Source: an uncultured Litoreibacter sp. (GTDB taxonomy: Bacteria > Pseudomonadota > Alphaproteobacteria > Rhodobacterales > Rhodobacteraceae). Taken from it: DNA of 64,000 nt. The notes beneath the pieces were generated by a model. The model ran no database searches. It was given only the letters and a program-made list of their open reading frames with translations, and was not told the DNA's origin. Below are positions 41,366-50,380 of this stretch, in pieces (the first letter of the stretch is position 1; each line of letters begins with the position of its first letter). Both the position numbers and the translations under genes were made by a program. The DNA is taken from contig NZ_CANMXB010000001.1 of the NCBI RefSeq assembly GCF_947501785.1, positions 2,918,501 to 2,982,500 on the forward strand, written 5' to 3'.

Positions 41366-44059
41366 ATGCCACGCGCCAATTTTAGCGCTCCAATAACACT
41401 GGGTTTGCAGAATTCCGCTGCTTCGGCGGGTCTGACCGACCTGCTGGTCCATGAGATCGACGGGGAGGCTTTCCTATACGCCACCACCCGCGCGGGCGGG
41501 CAGGTGTCGACCATATCTTTGGGTGGCGCGTCGGGTCAGGCCGCTTTGCTGACGTCGACCGCACTGTCGCCGGTCTTCACCCAGCTTGTAGATGTCGACC
41601 TGGCAGCGCGTCACACCGCCGACGGCGTGCAGCTGCTGCTTGGTGGGCTTTTCTCCGATATGGTTCAGGCGTTTGAGCTGGACGTTTCCGGCGCGGGCCT
41701 TGGGGAGGTTCAGAACGCGGTTGCCCTTGGCACAGAAGGGTTTGATGCCGCGCTGCTGCGCGAACTTGCCTTGACGGCTGACGGAGCGACGGGATTGGCC
41801 GCATTGCAATCGGGCGCGCTTGTGCAATTGGACTTTGCCGGGTCGCAGGTCACAAGCACCCAGATTATGGCCGGACCGCAAGGCGTTGGGGGTCACGTCA
41901 CAGAGCTTTTGGTCTTCACTGACGAAGGGGCCACCTTTGCCCTCGCCACGCGGCCGGGTCTTGACCAACTTGACCTGCTGCGGTTGGACGGCGGGCAGTT
42001 CAGCCATGAAACCTCGGTCAATGTTGGTGACGGCGTTTGGTTCAATGCGCCGGGTGCCCTGGCCGTGGCAGACGTGGGAGACACCACTTATGTGGTGGTT
42101 GCAGGACAGGACAGCAATTCACTTACAGTGTTCGCCCTTGATGCGACCGGCGGCACCCTGACGCCGGTGGACCATGTGCTTGATACAAGCGATACACGCT
42201 TCTCCTCTCCGTCGCAGTTAGAGGCGTTCGAGGTCAATGGACGCAACTTCCTTGTTGCCTCCGGCGATGATGCGGGGTTGACCGTTTTCGAGGTCTTGCC
42301 GGAAGGGCGGCTTCACATCGTCACCAACGTCGCAGGCAGCGTCGACAGCCCGCTGGCCGGGATCAGCGCCTTGGAGGTGGTTGCGACCGCCAACGGCGCG
42401 CGTATTTTTGTGGCGACGCAGTCTGAGCCGTTCCTTGTGGAATATGACTTCAACTTCTCAGATTTGGGGCCACAGATCACCGCGGCCGCCGGCGGGGGCA
42501 CGGTCAATGGCGCCGCAACCGATGACAGTTTGATCGGGTTGGACGGCAATGACACCCTGCATGGCGGCGCGGGCAGCGATGTTCTGGTGGACGGTGCCGG
42601 CGAAGACACGCTATGGGGCGGGGACGGGGCCGACACGTTCATTCTGACCCGTGACGGCGACCGTGACCGGATCATGGATTTTGAAATCGGCGTGGACCGA
42701 CTTGACCTGACCTCTCTGTCCGCGTTGTTCGACCCCAACAATATCGGCGTGTCCCTGACCAGCTACGGCGCAGAGCTATTCGTGGGCGGCGAAGTGATCG
42801 AGCTTCACGTCGCCGACGGTGGGGCCTTGCAGCTTTCTGATCTCGGGCTCGACGCCTTTGTCGGAATCGACCGGGTCGTGATTGATCCGGGCCCGCTTGT
42901 CCCCCCGTCTGGATCACCGCCGCACCCGGAGATGCCGGATGCCCCAGATGTGGCGATGTTTATGGTTGCCCCGACCTTTCCAAACGTCAGCACCATGGCA
43001 CAGACCTATTCAGGGGACGGTCAGGCCGACCCGATCACGCTTGGCGCAGGCAACGATATTGTCATGTTGGGCAGGGGGGCAGATACCGCGGATACCGGCG
43101 GCGGTGACGACATGATTGATGGGGGCGCCGGGAATGACACAATATTCGGCGGCAGCGGCGATGACCTGATCTTTGGCGGCGTTGGGTTCGACGTGCTTGA
43201 GGGCGGAGCGGGGAATGACCGCCTGGACGGCGGCTCTTTCGCTGACCTTATCAATGGCGGTGATGGCGACGATCTGATCGTCGGCGGCGCGGGTTTCGAC
43301 AATCTTAACGGTGGGGCGGGCAACGACCAACTGTGGGGAGGAACGTCGCCCGACCGCCTGTCAGGCGGTGACGGCGATGACGTGCTGCGGGCCGGCAGCA
43401 ACTTCGGATGGACCGTCGACGGCCTTTCGGGCGGCGCAGGGGACGACATGCTGTTCGGGGAAGCGGGGTTTGATTTGCTGGACGGCGGCGACGGTGATGA
43501 CCTGTTGTTTGGCGGCGCGCAGGCCGACACGCTGCTGGGCGGAGCCGGGGCGGATTGGCTGGATGGCGGCGCTGGGTTTGACCGGCTTTTCGCCGGTGCT
43601 GGCAATGATACGCTAGTCGGTGGTCAGGGCACTGACGCGCTGTTTGGCCAATGGGGGGACGACCTGATGTCGGGCGGAACCGAAAGGGACCGGCTGTGGG
43701 GAGGACCCGGCAATGATGTGCTTTGGGGGGATTCGGGCGATGACGAGTTGTCAGGCGGCTCCGGGTTTGACTGGATCGACGGCGGCACCGGCGACGATGT
43801 GATGTCGGGCAATTTCAACGCCGACACCTTCGCCTTTGCCAGCGGTCACGGCCATGACACGGTGCGTGACTTTGACGCGCGCAATGATTTGGAGCGCATA
43901 GATCTGACGTTGCTGGACAGCCTCAACAATTTTGACGCCGTCCTGGCCGCCGCGGAACAAGTTGGCGGTGACGTTCTGATCAACACCGGGGACGACAGCA
44001 CAATTTTGCTGTTGGGTGTCCAGCTATCCGATTTGGACGCTTTGGATTTCATCTTTTAG
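41366..44059 (+). CDS. Large RTX protein with N-terminal propeller-like domain
   Basis: The product is about 897 residues without a signal peptide. Residues 1-400 carry recurring blade-like units (VADVGDTTYVVVAGQDSNS, LEAFEVNGRNFLVASGDD, ALEVVATANGARIFVATQ), suggesting a beta-propeller. A first RTX unit (about 385) precedes a spacer, and a long RTX block follows (about 560-815), ending DTVRDFD ... DALDFIF, a type I secretion signal. It shares idiosyncratic repeat order with the M10 protease across the rfb operon. Function is probably surface or adhesive, but this is inference. ATG 41366 has GGGGG upstream; ATG 41351 is possible. Confidence 0.85.
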   Translation: MPRANFSAPITLGLQNSAASAGLTDLLVHEIDGEAFLYATTRAGGQVSTISLGGASGQAALLTSTALSPVFTQLVDVDLAARHTADGVQLLLGGLFSDMVQAFELDVSGAGLGEVQNAVALGTEGFDAALLRELALTADGATGLAALQSGALVQLDFAGSQVTSTQIMAGPQGVGGHVTELLVFTDEGATFALATRPGLDQLDLLRLDGGQFSHETSVNVGDGVWFNAPGALAVADVGDTTYVVVAGQDSNSLTVFALDATGGTLTPVDHVLDTSDTRFSSPSQLEAFEVNGRNFLVASGDDAGLTVFEVLPEGRLHIVTNVAGSVDSPLAGISALEVVATANGARIFVATQSEPFLVEYDFNFSDLGPQITAAAGGGTVNGAATDDSLIGLDGNDTLHGGAGSDVLVDGAGEDTLWGGDGADTFILTRDGDRDRIMDFEIGVDRLDLTSLSALFDPNNIGVSLTSYGAELFVGGEVIELHVADGGALQLSDLGLDAFVGIDRVVIDPGPLVPPSGSPPHPEMPDAPDVAMFMVAPTFPNVSTMAQTYSGDGQADPITLGAGNDIVMLGRGADTADTGGGDDMIDGGAGNDTIFGGSGDDLIFGGVGFDVLEGGAGNDRLDGGSFADLINGGDGDDLIVGGAGFDNLNGGAGNDQLWGGTSPDRLSGGDGDDVLRAGSNFGWTVDGLSGGAGDDMLFGEAGFDLLDGGDGDDLLFGGAQADTLLGGAGADWLDGGAGFDRLFAGAGNDTLVGGQGTDALFGQWGDDLMSGGTERDRLWGGPGNDVLWGDSGDDELSGGSGFDWIDGGTGDDVMSGNFNADTFAFASGHGHDTVRDFDARNDLERIDLTLLDSLNNFDAVLAAAEQVGGDVLINTGDDSTILLLGVQLSDLDALDFIF

Positions 44060-44138
44060 GGATTTACCCGCCGATCTACCAACGACATGGCGCATTTCCC
44101 GAGGTTTTCCCACTAGATACTGCAATCTTTGGCCGATA

Positions 44139-44152
44139 GGTCTTCGAAGACC
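44139..44152. promoter_or_regulatory. Perfect 14-bp palindrome upstream of polysaccharide glycosyltransferase operon
   Basis: GGTCTTCGAAGACC is a perfect palindrome with no loop, so it is more plausibly a protein-binding site than a hairpin. It sits 77 bases before the TTG start of the first rightward capsule gene. No cognate regulator is evident in the window. Confidence 0.35.
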
Positions 44153-44228
44153 CGCGAAAGCGGTCTAACCCATGGATTCTTCCGCAAATATAATTTAGCC
44201 ACATCGGCAAGCAACGGAGATTGGTTTT

Positions 44229-45674
44229 TTGCAGATTTTTAGGCACCTTTTGGAGAATGTCGATCAATGCGGTAGCGCAGATGGGCTCTATGCCGAAATC
44301 GAAAATTTGTTTGACGGCCTAACCGATTTCCCGGGCTGGGTGTTCGACCCCGAAGCCGAGCTGCCAGCTGCAACAGAATTGGCAAAGGTCCAACCTGACG
44401 CTTTGATTTTGGCTGCGTATGCCTGGAATACCTATCTGACTGCCCGCAATGCGCGCCCACGCCGCTATGGCGCAGATTATCTGGCAATGAAACGCGTTGT
44501 CGCGGACGCGCTGAGCAACTGCTACACGCAATCCGCTACAGTAAGTGTCGATGACCCATTGCGTGTCGCAATTTGGGTTCCATGGCTGCCAAACAACCCA
44601 AATAACAACATTCTTAGGGTCGTGGCGGGTTACTTGGGCGGATTACGTGACCTGGAAGGGGTAGAGGCGGCGCTGGTTCTGACCAATGAAGTCTCCTTCC
44701 CGGTCGGAACCTCTGTCGCGCACGCTCGCAAGGACCCTCGTGCTTACAGGGCTACTTTGGAAGGCGTCATTGCGGAATACGGTGCTCCGGCAGATGCGCT
44801 TTACATGGCACCGCCGCCCTTAACTGAAGAGGGTAATCTAAACTGGTTTCTCAATTTCCAAGAGACCTTTCGGCCCAATGCAGTATTCGTCCCAAACTTC
44901 GAAATGAGCTCTGTCCATGTCCACGGATGCGGACAATCAGCTGCGACCGTTTACCTGCAGACCAGCGTCCGCAACCGACCACCGTATGACTTTTCGCGCT
45001 ATTTGTATCTGGGTGAAGAACGCAAGATCGACGATAGCCATATTCACCCGGACAAATGGCACTACCATTCTTTCGGCTATGGCAATTTTGGGACTGGTGC
45101 TGGCCTTTCGCGCGAAGATGTCGGATTGGATGAGGACGCCTTTGTTGTCGTGACAGCAGGCAACCGGCTTGGCCACGAGATTGATGCCGAAATTATCGGT
45201 GTGATGGCTAACTTGATGGAACAAAACAACAAAGTTGTCTGGATGCTCATGGGTGTGCAGAATGAAGACCAAATTCGGGATAACCTTGGAGAACGGTTTG
45301 CCGTCATGGCGGACAGGGTTTTGTGCAAGGGTTATGTGCGTGAAATTGGTGATTACATGTCACTTTCGGATGTCTACGCGAACCCGCGACGCACTGGCGG
45401 CGCAGTGAGCATGGCTTTGGCCGTCTATGGCCACACACCCGTCCTAAGTTTCTATGGCAACGACGCGTGCAACTTCCTTATTGATGAGATGATGCATGAA
45501 ACGGCTGAGGCATATGGCGCAAAGCTGGCTGAGCTTGCCACGGACAAGGCCTATCTAAATCATGTGGATGTCGTGCAACGGGCACGCTTTGACGCAGGGC
45601 ACACCATCGCCGCATCAGCAGCAGATCTTGAATTGCATCTCAATGCCGCCCGGAGTGATTGGAGCGCAGAGTGA
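44229..45674 (+). CDS. Glycosyltransferase-like protein (GT-B/OGT-like C-terminal half)
   Basis: The 481-residue product has a GT-B-like C-terminal domain (VVVTAGNRLGHEIDAEIIG, VLCKGYVREIGDYMSLSDVYANPRR-type region, GGAVSMALAVYGHTPVLSF) resembling OGT-like transferases. The N-terminal 110 residues are helical with no recognised motif. The start is TTG 44229, nine bases after GGAG at 44216-44219; no nearer ATG is useful. It overlaps the epimerase gene by four bases. Sugar specificity is unknown. Confidence 0.75.
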   Translation: MQIFRHLLENVDQCGSADGLYAEIENLFDGLTDFPGWVFDPEAELPAATELAKVQPDALILAAYAWNTYLTARNARPRRYGADYLAMKRVVADALSNCYTQSATVSVDDPLRVAIWVPWLPNNPNNNILRVVAGYLGGLRDLEGVEAALVLTNEVSFPVGTSVAHARKDPRAYRATLEGVIAEYGAPADALYMAPPPLTEEGNLNWFLNFQETFRPNAVFVPNFEMSSVHVHGCGQSAATVYLQTSVRNRPPYDFSRYLYLGEERKIDDSHIHPDKWHYHSFGYGNFGTGAGLSREDVGLDEDAFVVVTAGNRLGHEIDAEIIGVMANLMEQNNKVVWMLMGVQNEDQIRDNLGERFAVMADRVLCKGYVREIGDYMSLSDVYANPRRTGGAVSMALAVYGHTPVLSFYGNDACNFLIDEMMHETAEAYGAKLAELATDKAYLNHVDVVQRARFDAGHTIAASAADLELHLNAARSDWSAE

Positions 45675-46642
45675 CGTCGTCGCTCTCAGGCGCGGTCTGC
45701 GTAATTGTGGGCGGGGGCGGGTTCCTTGGCGCGAACCTGGCTATGGCTTTGAAAGCTGAGGGCGCCCATGTCCGCGCTTTTGGCCGAACTCGTTACTTTG
45801 AAGACCCCCTCAAAGACGTCCACTGGATGAGCGGGACGCTTGACAATATGCAGAAGCTTTCCAGCCTGATTGATGGTGCAGATGTGGTTTTCCACCTTGC
45901 AGGCACGTCTACCCCGGCAAGCGCAGAGGCCAATCGGAAAGAAGATGTTACCGGTTCTGTTTTGGGCACCATAAACCTTCTGGACTTGTGCCGGTCAGTG
46001 TCTGTCGACAGGGTTGTTTTTACATCTTCTGGCGGGACGGTTTATGGGAACTCAACCGATACACCCTTCTCGGAGACGACACTTCCGCAGCCCATATCAA
46101 GCTACGGCATAAATAAGCTTGCCGCAGAGTTCTATTTCCAACTGTATAATCGGACCTACGGGATGAAAAACACGGTGTTGCGCGTGGCAAATCCATTCGG
46201 CCCGTATCAACATGGTCTAAAGAACCAAGGAGCCATCCCAATATTTGCGCGAAGGGCTTTGGCCAAACAGCCGCTCAAAATTTGGGGTGACGGCAATGCG
46301 ACCCGCGACTACCTTTTTGGCTCTGATGTCGCTCAGGCCATGATCGCCGCTGCGACCTATGAGGGCGGTGAGACGGTCTTCAATATTGGGTCGGGTGTCG
46401 GGCGCAGCCTGAATGAGCTGATCGCGGATCTGAAAACCGTCCTGGGTCACGAGATTGACGTTCAATATCAAGAACCGCGTGGTCTAGATGTGCCCACCAG
46501 CATCCTTGATTGTAGCCTTGCCGCACAAGAATTGGGTTGGAGGGCCGAAACCGATTGGTTGACGGCCCTGCGCAAGACTTGTGACTGGGTGAGAGCAGAT
46601 ATGGGGCTTGCGGCGAAACAAGGAGACGGCAATGGGGATTGA
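45671..46642 (+). CDS. NAD-dependent sugar-nucleotide epimerase/dehydratase
   Basis: The 323-residue extended SDR protein has VIVGGGGFLGANLA at the N-terminus, VFTSSGGTVYGN, the SYGINKLAAEFYF catalytic Tyr-Lys and RVANPFGPYQ. It is most like UDP-glucose 4-epimerase relatives, so it probably supplies an epimerised hexose for the capsule. GTG 45671 overlaps the upstream stop (GTGA), and its 3' end overlaps the methyltransferase fusion by 11 bases, giving a tight operon. Confidence 0.87.
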   Translation: MTSSLSGAVCVIVGGGGFLGANLAMALKAEGAHVRAFGRTRYFEDPLKDVHWMSGTLDNMQKLSSLIDGADVVFHLAGTSTPASAEANRKEDVTGSVLGTINLLDLCRSVSVDRVVFTSSGGTVYGNSTDTPFSETTLPQPISSYGINKLAAEFYFQLYNRTYGMKNTVLRVANPFGPYQHGLKNQGAIPIFARRALAKQPLKIWGDGNATRDYLFGSDVAQAMIAAATYEGGETVFNIGSGVGRSLNELIADLKTVLGHEIDVQYQEPRGLDVPTSILDCSLAAQELGWRAETDWLTALRKTCDWVRADMGLAAKQGDGNGD

Positions 46643-48641
46643 TCTGCCCGCATTTGAATTTCTTCTGAAGGCAAATGCAGAGTTTGGAGATTTTGGGTCT
46701 ACCGTCGTGCTTGGTCGGCAGCGCCTTTTGATGCGTGATGAAAACGCACGAGCGCGGTTTGGCGCAGTACTCGAACGTTACCGACCCGACCTATCGTTGG
46801 ATGACATTGCAGACGAAAATGTGGACCGGCTGATTTCGGCGTTAGGTGGTGATCCTTATCAGGTGATGGACAACTCGGCCTATGAAGGCGCCCAAGTAAT
46901 CCATGATTTGAATGAGCCGCTGCCAAACGAGCTGAAAGGCAAATTTGATACTGTCATTGACATTGGCACTCTGGAGCATGTGTTCAACATCGCAACAGCG
47001 ATGAAAAGCGTGGCTGAGGCAGTCCGTGTTGGTGGGCAGTTCCTGTGCCTAAACATCGCAAACAATCACCTGGGCCATGGATTCTGGCAATTTTCGCCGG
47101 AAGTTTTCTTCCGCACGTTCAGCCCGGCCCATGGATTCGAGCCGCGGCTGGCTGACCTGTATTATCAAGGCGCATTTCATCCGCTCCGCGACCCGCTGAC
47201 AATTGGGCAGCGAGACCCAATCAAGACGCCTGGCTACACTTATGTCACGTTCGGTGCCCGCAAATCCGAGGAGCGGGACATGTTTGCCGAGGGTTGGCCG
47301 GTACAGGCCGATTACGTCGCCGCGTGGACCCTCTTTCAGGTTCGCTCGGCTGAGCGCGAGGGGCAGATGGAAACGGCGGAAGCAACACTGCGTGATGCAT
47401 TGGCCAAGGCTCAGGAGAACCCGGCTTACATGGTCGCGCTTGCGTCCGTTTTGCGCCGAACCGGGCGCCACGACAACGAATATTCCGAGTTAATCGGCCG
47501 TGCCTCGGAGGCTGCGCCTGATCTTCCAAGCCTGTTGAACGAACTCAAAGCCTCTGGAAAATCCGGCACTGCCGCGGAACAACCGCCCCTGCCTTCCACA
47601 AATCGCATTGATGTTGGGCCCGTCAGCTTGGCGATCGGAGACCCCCGCATACCCGAAAAGACCGAGGATGCACTGAAGCGCGGCCGGTATGAATTCAAAG
47701 AGCGCGAAATTGCCCGACGGATGCTGGGCAAGGGCGACCGGGTTATCGAGTTGGGCGCCGGTATGGGTGTGGTCTCGTTAACAATTGCGACCTTGGTTGG
47801 GGCTGATGCGGTCCAGAGTTTTGAAGCGAACCCCGTGATCATTGAATTGGCGCGCGAAAATGCGGTTGCCAACGGTCTTCCAGTGACCTTCAGACATGCA
47901 ATTGCCAGCCCGCAGGTTGTGGCGGAGCAGATGCCGCATATCGAGTTTTTTGTGCTCAATTCCTTTGAAGCATCATCAACCCGGCAGGTGAGCCCAACGC
48001 AAAAGGCGATACAGGTTGCGACCACCTCGCTTGAGTCAGAAATTTCAATCCATCGCGCGAACGCTCTGGTCTGCGATATCGAGGGGTTCGAGGTCGAAAT
48101 CATCGAGAAAACCGATCTGTCCGGCATCGACAAATTCATTCTGGAAATTCACCCCAAGATAATTGGGCTGGATGACTGCGTGACATTAATCGACCTGCTT
48201 GAAGAGCGCGGATTGATACTTCGCGCTGATCTGGCATTCGGCGACGTGATTGCCTTTGAAAGAGGCGCGAAGGCTGCCGAAATGGGGGGCGGTGCTTTGT
48301 TTGCGGCGCTTGACGAATTGGAGGCGCTGATCCGCTCCAAGGAGACTGACCGCGCTTTTGCCAAGGTGGCCGAACTTGAAGACGTCATTAACGAAAATGC
48401 GTATGTGCAATTTCGTATTGCGCAGCTCGAACAGATGGCAGGCAAAGACAGCTTGTTGCGCGCAACCCGGTCCGCTGAGTTGGGTTCGGAAGATTTCCTG
48501 CTGTATACCCATCTTGCCGGTCAATACGCCGTCTTGGGTGACAAACCGCGGGCGCAGAGTGCCTTGGATACGCTAAACCGTCTATTCCCTAGAAGCCCAA
48601 GCATTCCTGCATTGACTGACCGCATTTCGAAACTGATCTGA
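46632..48641 (+). CDS. Tandem methyltransferase fusion: class I MTase, TPR-like linker, FkbM-type MTase
   Basis: The 669-residue protein has two Rossmann methyltransferase-like regions. The first (about residues 90-190; DTVIDIGTLEHVF, AEAVRVGGQFLCLNIAN) lacks the usual GXGXG. Residues 225-300 are helical, TPR-like. The second (about 350-540; RVIELGAGMGVVSLTIA, FEANPVIIELA, VCDIEGFEVEII) is FkbM-type. A last helical TPR-like piece closes the protein. The GGAGACGGC leader precedes ATG 46632. It likely methylates a glycan or nucleotide sugar; two domains could act at different positions or one may be scaffolding. Confidence 0.82.
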   Translation: MGIDLPAFEFLLKANAEFGDFGSTVVLGRQRLLMRDENARARFGAVLERYRPDLSLDDIADENVDRLISALGGDPYQVMDNSAYEGAQVIHDLNEPLPNELKGKFDTVIDIGTLEHVFNIATAMKSVAEAVRVGGQFLCLNIANNHLGHGFWQFSPEVFFRTFSPAHGFEPRLADLYYQGAFHPLRDPLTIGQRDPIKTPGYTYVTFGARKSEERDMFAEGWPVQADYVAAWTLFQVRSAEREGQMETAEATLRDALAKAQENPAYMVALASVLRRTGRHDNEYSELIGRASEAAPDLPSLLNELKASGKSGTAAEQPPLPSTNRIDVGPVSLAIGDPRIPEKTEDALKRGRYEFKEREIARRMLGKGDRVIELGAGMGVVSLTIATLVGADAVQSFEANPVIIELARENAVANGLPVTFRHAIASPQVVAEQMPHIEFFVLNSFEASSTRQVSPTQKAIQVATTSLESEISIHRANALVCDIEGFEVEIIEKTDLSGIDKFILEIHPKIIGLDDCVTLIDLLEERGLILRADLAFGDVIAFERGAKAAEMGGGALFAALDELEALIRSKETDRAFAKVAELEDVINENAYVQFRIAQLEQMAGKDSLLRATRSAELGSEDFLLYTHLAGQYAVLGDKPRAQSALDTLNRLFPRSPSIPALTDRISKLI

Positions 48642-48671
48642 GACCACCGCAGTTGTTTTCCGACGCTCTGT

Positions 48672-49454
48672 CTAGAGCGCCTGGAACCTTCTTTCGCGAT
48701 CGGCGAAATGATTGCTCTCCGGCAGGCCGTTGGTCAGTGACTGAAGCGCGGCCTGATAGGTGGATGCGGAGCCCTCACCGCGTGGCAGGTAGCTTTCGTG
48801 CACGTACCAATCGTCATGTTCCGAGATATCAGGCCATTTGTTGACGTAGCCATTTGCGGCAAATAGCTCGCTCAACGGGCCGCGCTGCGACGAAAATCCG
48901 TGTTCGACCGTCACGACGCCAAACTGAAAGGCGGAGAAGTCGAAATCTGACAGGATCGCAAGTTCGGACCCTTCGGTATCAATCGACAGGAAGTCGGGTT
49001 GTGTTGGCGCGCCCAGTTGGGCAAGCAGTGTCTCCAGCCGAATGGTGTTGACCTGATGGCGCTGGGTTTGTTCCCGACGCCCGGCGCGCCCGGCGATGTC
49101 GTCATAGTCGATCCCGGCAATACCCGACAACGCAGGGCGGCCGATCACTGTTTGAAATTCCACGGTGCCGTTATCTTCAGTCCAGATGCAGTCGGTCGTG
49201 ATGTTGCATTTCCGGCTTTCTAGGATGCGGGATTTGTAGCCGGGATGGGGCTCTGAGACGACACCATTCCAGCCGAGGAGCTCCATCAGGTAGGTGTTCG
49301 AATAGTCGATGCCATTGAGCGCACCGAATTCCACGAAATACCCCGTGCGAGACAGGCCGCTTTGCCAGAGCGCGAAGACATCTTGAAATTGCTGCGCGTA
49401 ATTCAGCTTCAGCATTTGCCCCGCAAAGTCGATAAACGCGTCGCGCTCGTTCAT
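48672..49454 (-). CDS. FkbM-family methyltransferase
   Basis: The 260-residue product has the SAM-binding loop YFVEFGALNGIDYSNTYLM, SEPHPGYKS, and LSIDTEGSELAIL, typical of FkbM-type O-methyltransferases. It ends the leftward capsule-export operon (kpsM, kpsE, kpsT, glycosyltransferase, sulfotransferase, this gene). It is convergent with the tandem methyltransferase fusion 30 bases away, so the locus has at least three methyltransferase domains. Confidence 0.88.
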   Translation of the reverse strand: MNERDAFIDFAGQMLKLNYAQQFQDVFALWQSGLSRTGYFVEFGALNGIDYSNTYLMELLGWNGVVSEPHPGYKSRILESRKCNITTDCIWTEDNGTVEFQTVIGRPALSGIAGIDYDDIAGRAGRREQTQRHQVNTIRLETLLAQLGAPTQPDFLSIDTEGSELAILSDFDFSAFQFGVVTVEHGFSSQRGPLSELFAANGYVNKWPDISEHDDWYVHESYLPRGEGSASTYQAALQSLTNGLPESNHFADRERRFQAL

Positions 49455-49502
49455 GTCAGTTCCTTTGATCGTCTTGCCGGATATGAGGTCAGCATTGGCT
49501 GG

Positions 49503-50369
49503 TCAGGGGATGTTCCAGCCCTGCGGCAGCACCATGCCCTGTTCCTCAAGGTCATTTGCAATTCTGCGGAAATCTTCGGCAAAAAGCGCGGGGAAAAACT
49601 CAGGCATCGGGTGCGAAATGGATTCGTTCACCTTTGAGTTGAGCACATTGTCGGGGAAGTTGTGATGCGGGATGCCGAGAAAATCCTCGATCTCGGCCAA
49701 TGTCTTGCGCTGATCGGCGTGCATGTCTTCGAAGAAGATACATTTGAGCGCCTCTGGCGGCAGTGCTGCGCGCATATTGCGCAGGCACGCGCCATATTCG
49801 GCGTTCTTCCAGATGAACGGTTGCTTGGCAAACTTGTGGAAATCTTTCTCGCTCCAGCTTGACAATTTGTCCGTCTGGCCGGTCACCTGAAGATGGAATT
49901 TGACATGGCTCCACAGCCGTTTGACCGGGTCGCGCAGCGTGTACAACACCTTGAGGTTTTTGGAATCCGCATGAATTTGCCGCCACGCCTCTTCAGGCAA
50001 CATGGCGTAGAGGTTTGAGAAGTCGCAATCGTACCGTTCCGCCCGGCGCAAAGCGAACAGGTTGCGGTACCAGAAATCATCAACCGGACTGTTCAGGTAA
50101 TTTGTCACCCAATGCAGGTTGTTGCGCACGCGCCCGATAAAGGCGCGGGACGGGTTGAAGTTCAAATAGCGCTTGTGCGCATTTTCCAGCCGCCGCTCTT
50201 CGCTGAGCACCGATCGGTCGATGTATTTGTAGTGAAAATAGTGAATTTCTTTCTCGTAGGAAAAGAAAAGATGCGGATGCTTTTCCAACACCACATAGAG
50301 CCACGTGGTGCCGGCCTTCATCGCGCCAGCACTGAGGAACAGGTTCTCAAAAACAGGGTCTTGTTGCAT
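49503..50369 (-). CDS. Sulfotransferase family protein
   Basis: The 288-residue product has the PAPS 5'-phosphosulfate loop (LSAGAMKAGTTWLYVVL, around residue 15) and a 3'-phosphate motif (TLRDPVKRLWSHVKFH). The fold matches sulfotransferase domains that sulfate polysaccharides or lipids from PAPS. It lies in the capsule-export operon, so a sulfated surface glycan is the simplest reading; the acceptor is not visible. It ends 49 bases before the FkbM gene. Confidence 0.85.
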   Translation of the reverse strand: MQQDPVFENLFLSAGAMKAGTTWLYVVLEKHPHLFFSYEKEIHYFHYKYIDRSVLSEERRLENAHKRYLNFNPSRAFIGRVRNNLHWVTNYLNSPVDDFWYRNLFALRRAERYDCDFSNLYAMLPEEAWRQIHADSKNLKVLYTLRDPVKRLWSHVKFHLQVTGQTDKLSSWSEKDFHKFAKQPFIWKNAEYGACLRNMRAALPPEALKCIFFEDMHADQRKTLAEIEDFLGIPHHNFPDNVLNSKVNESISHPMPEFFPALFAEDFRRIANDLEEQGMVLPQGWNIP

Positions 50370-50380
50370 GTTTTGTCTGT

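Noticed and set aside
43050-43815. Second tandem repeat block
   Set aside because: Also RTX coding repeats of the second RTX protein.
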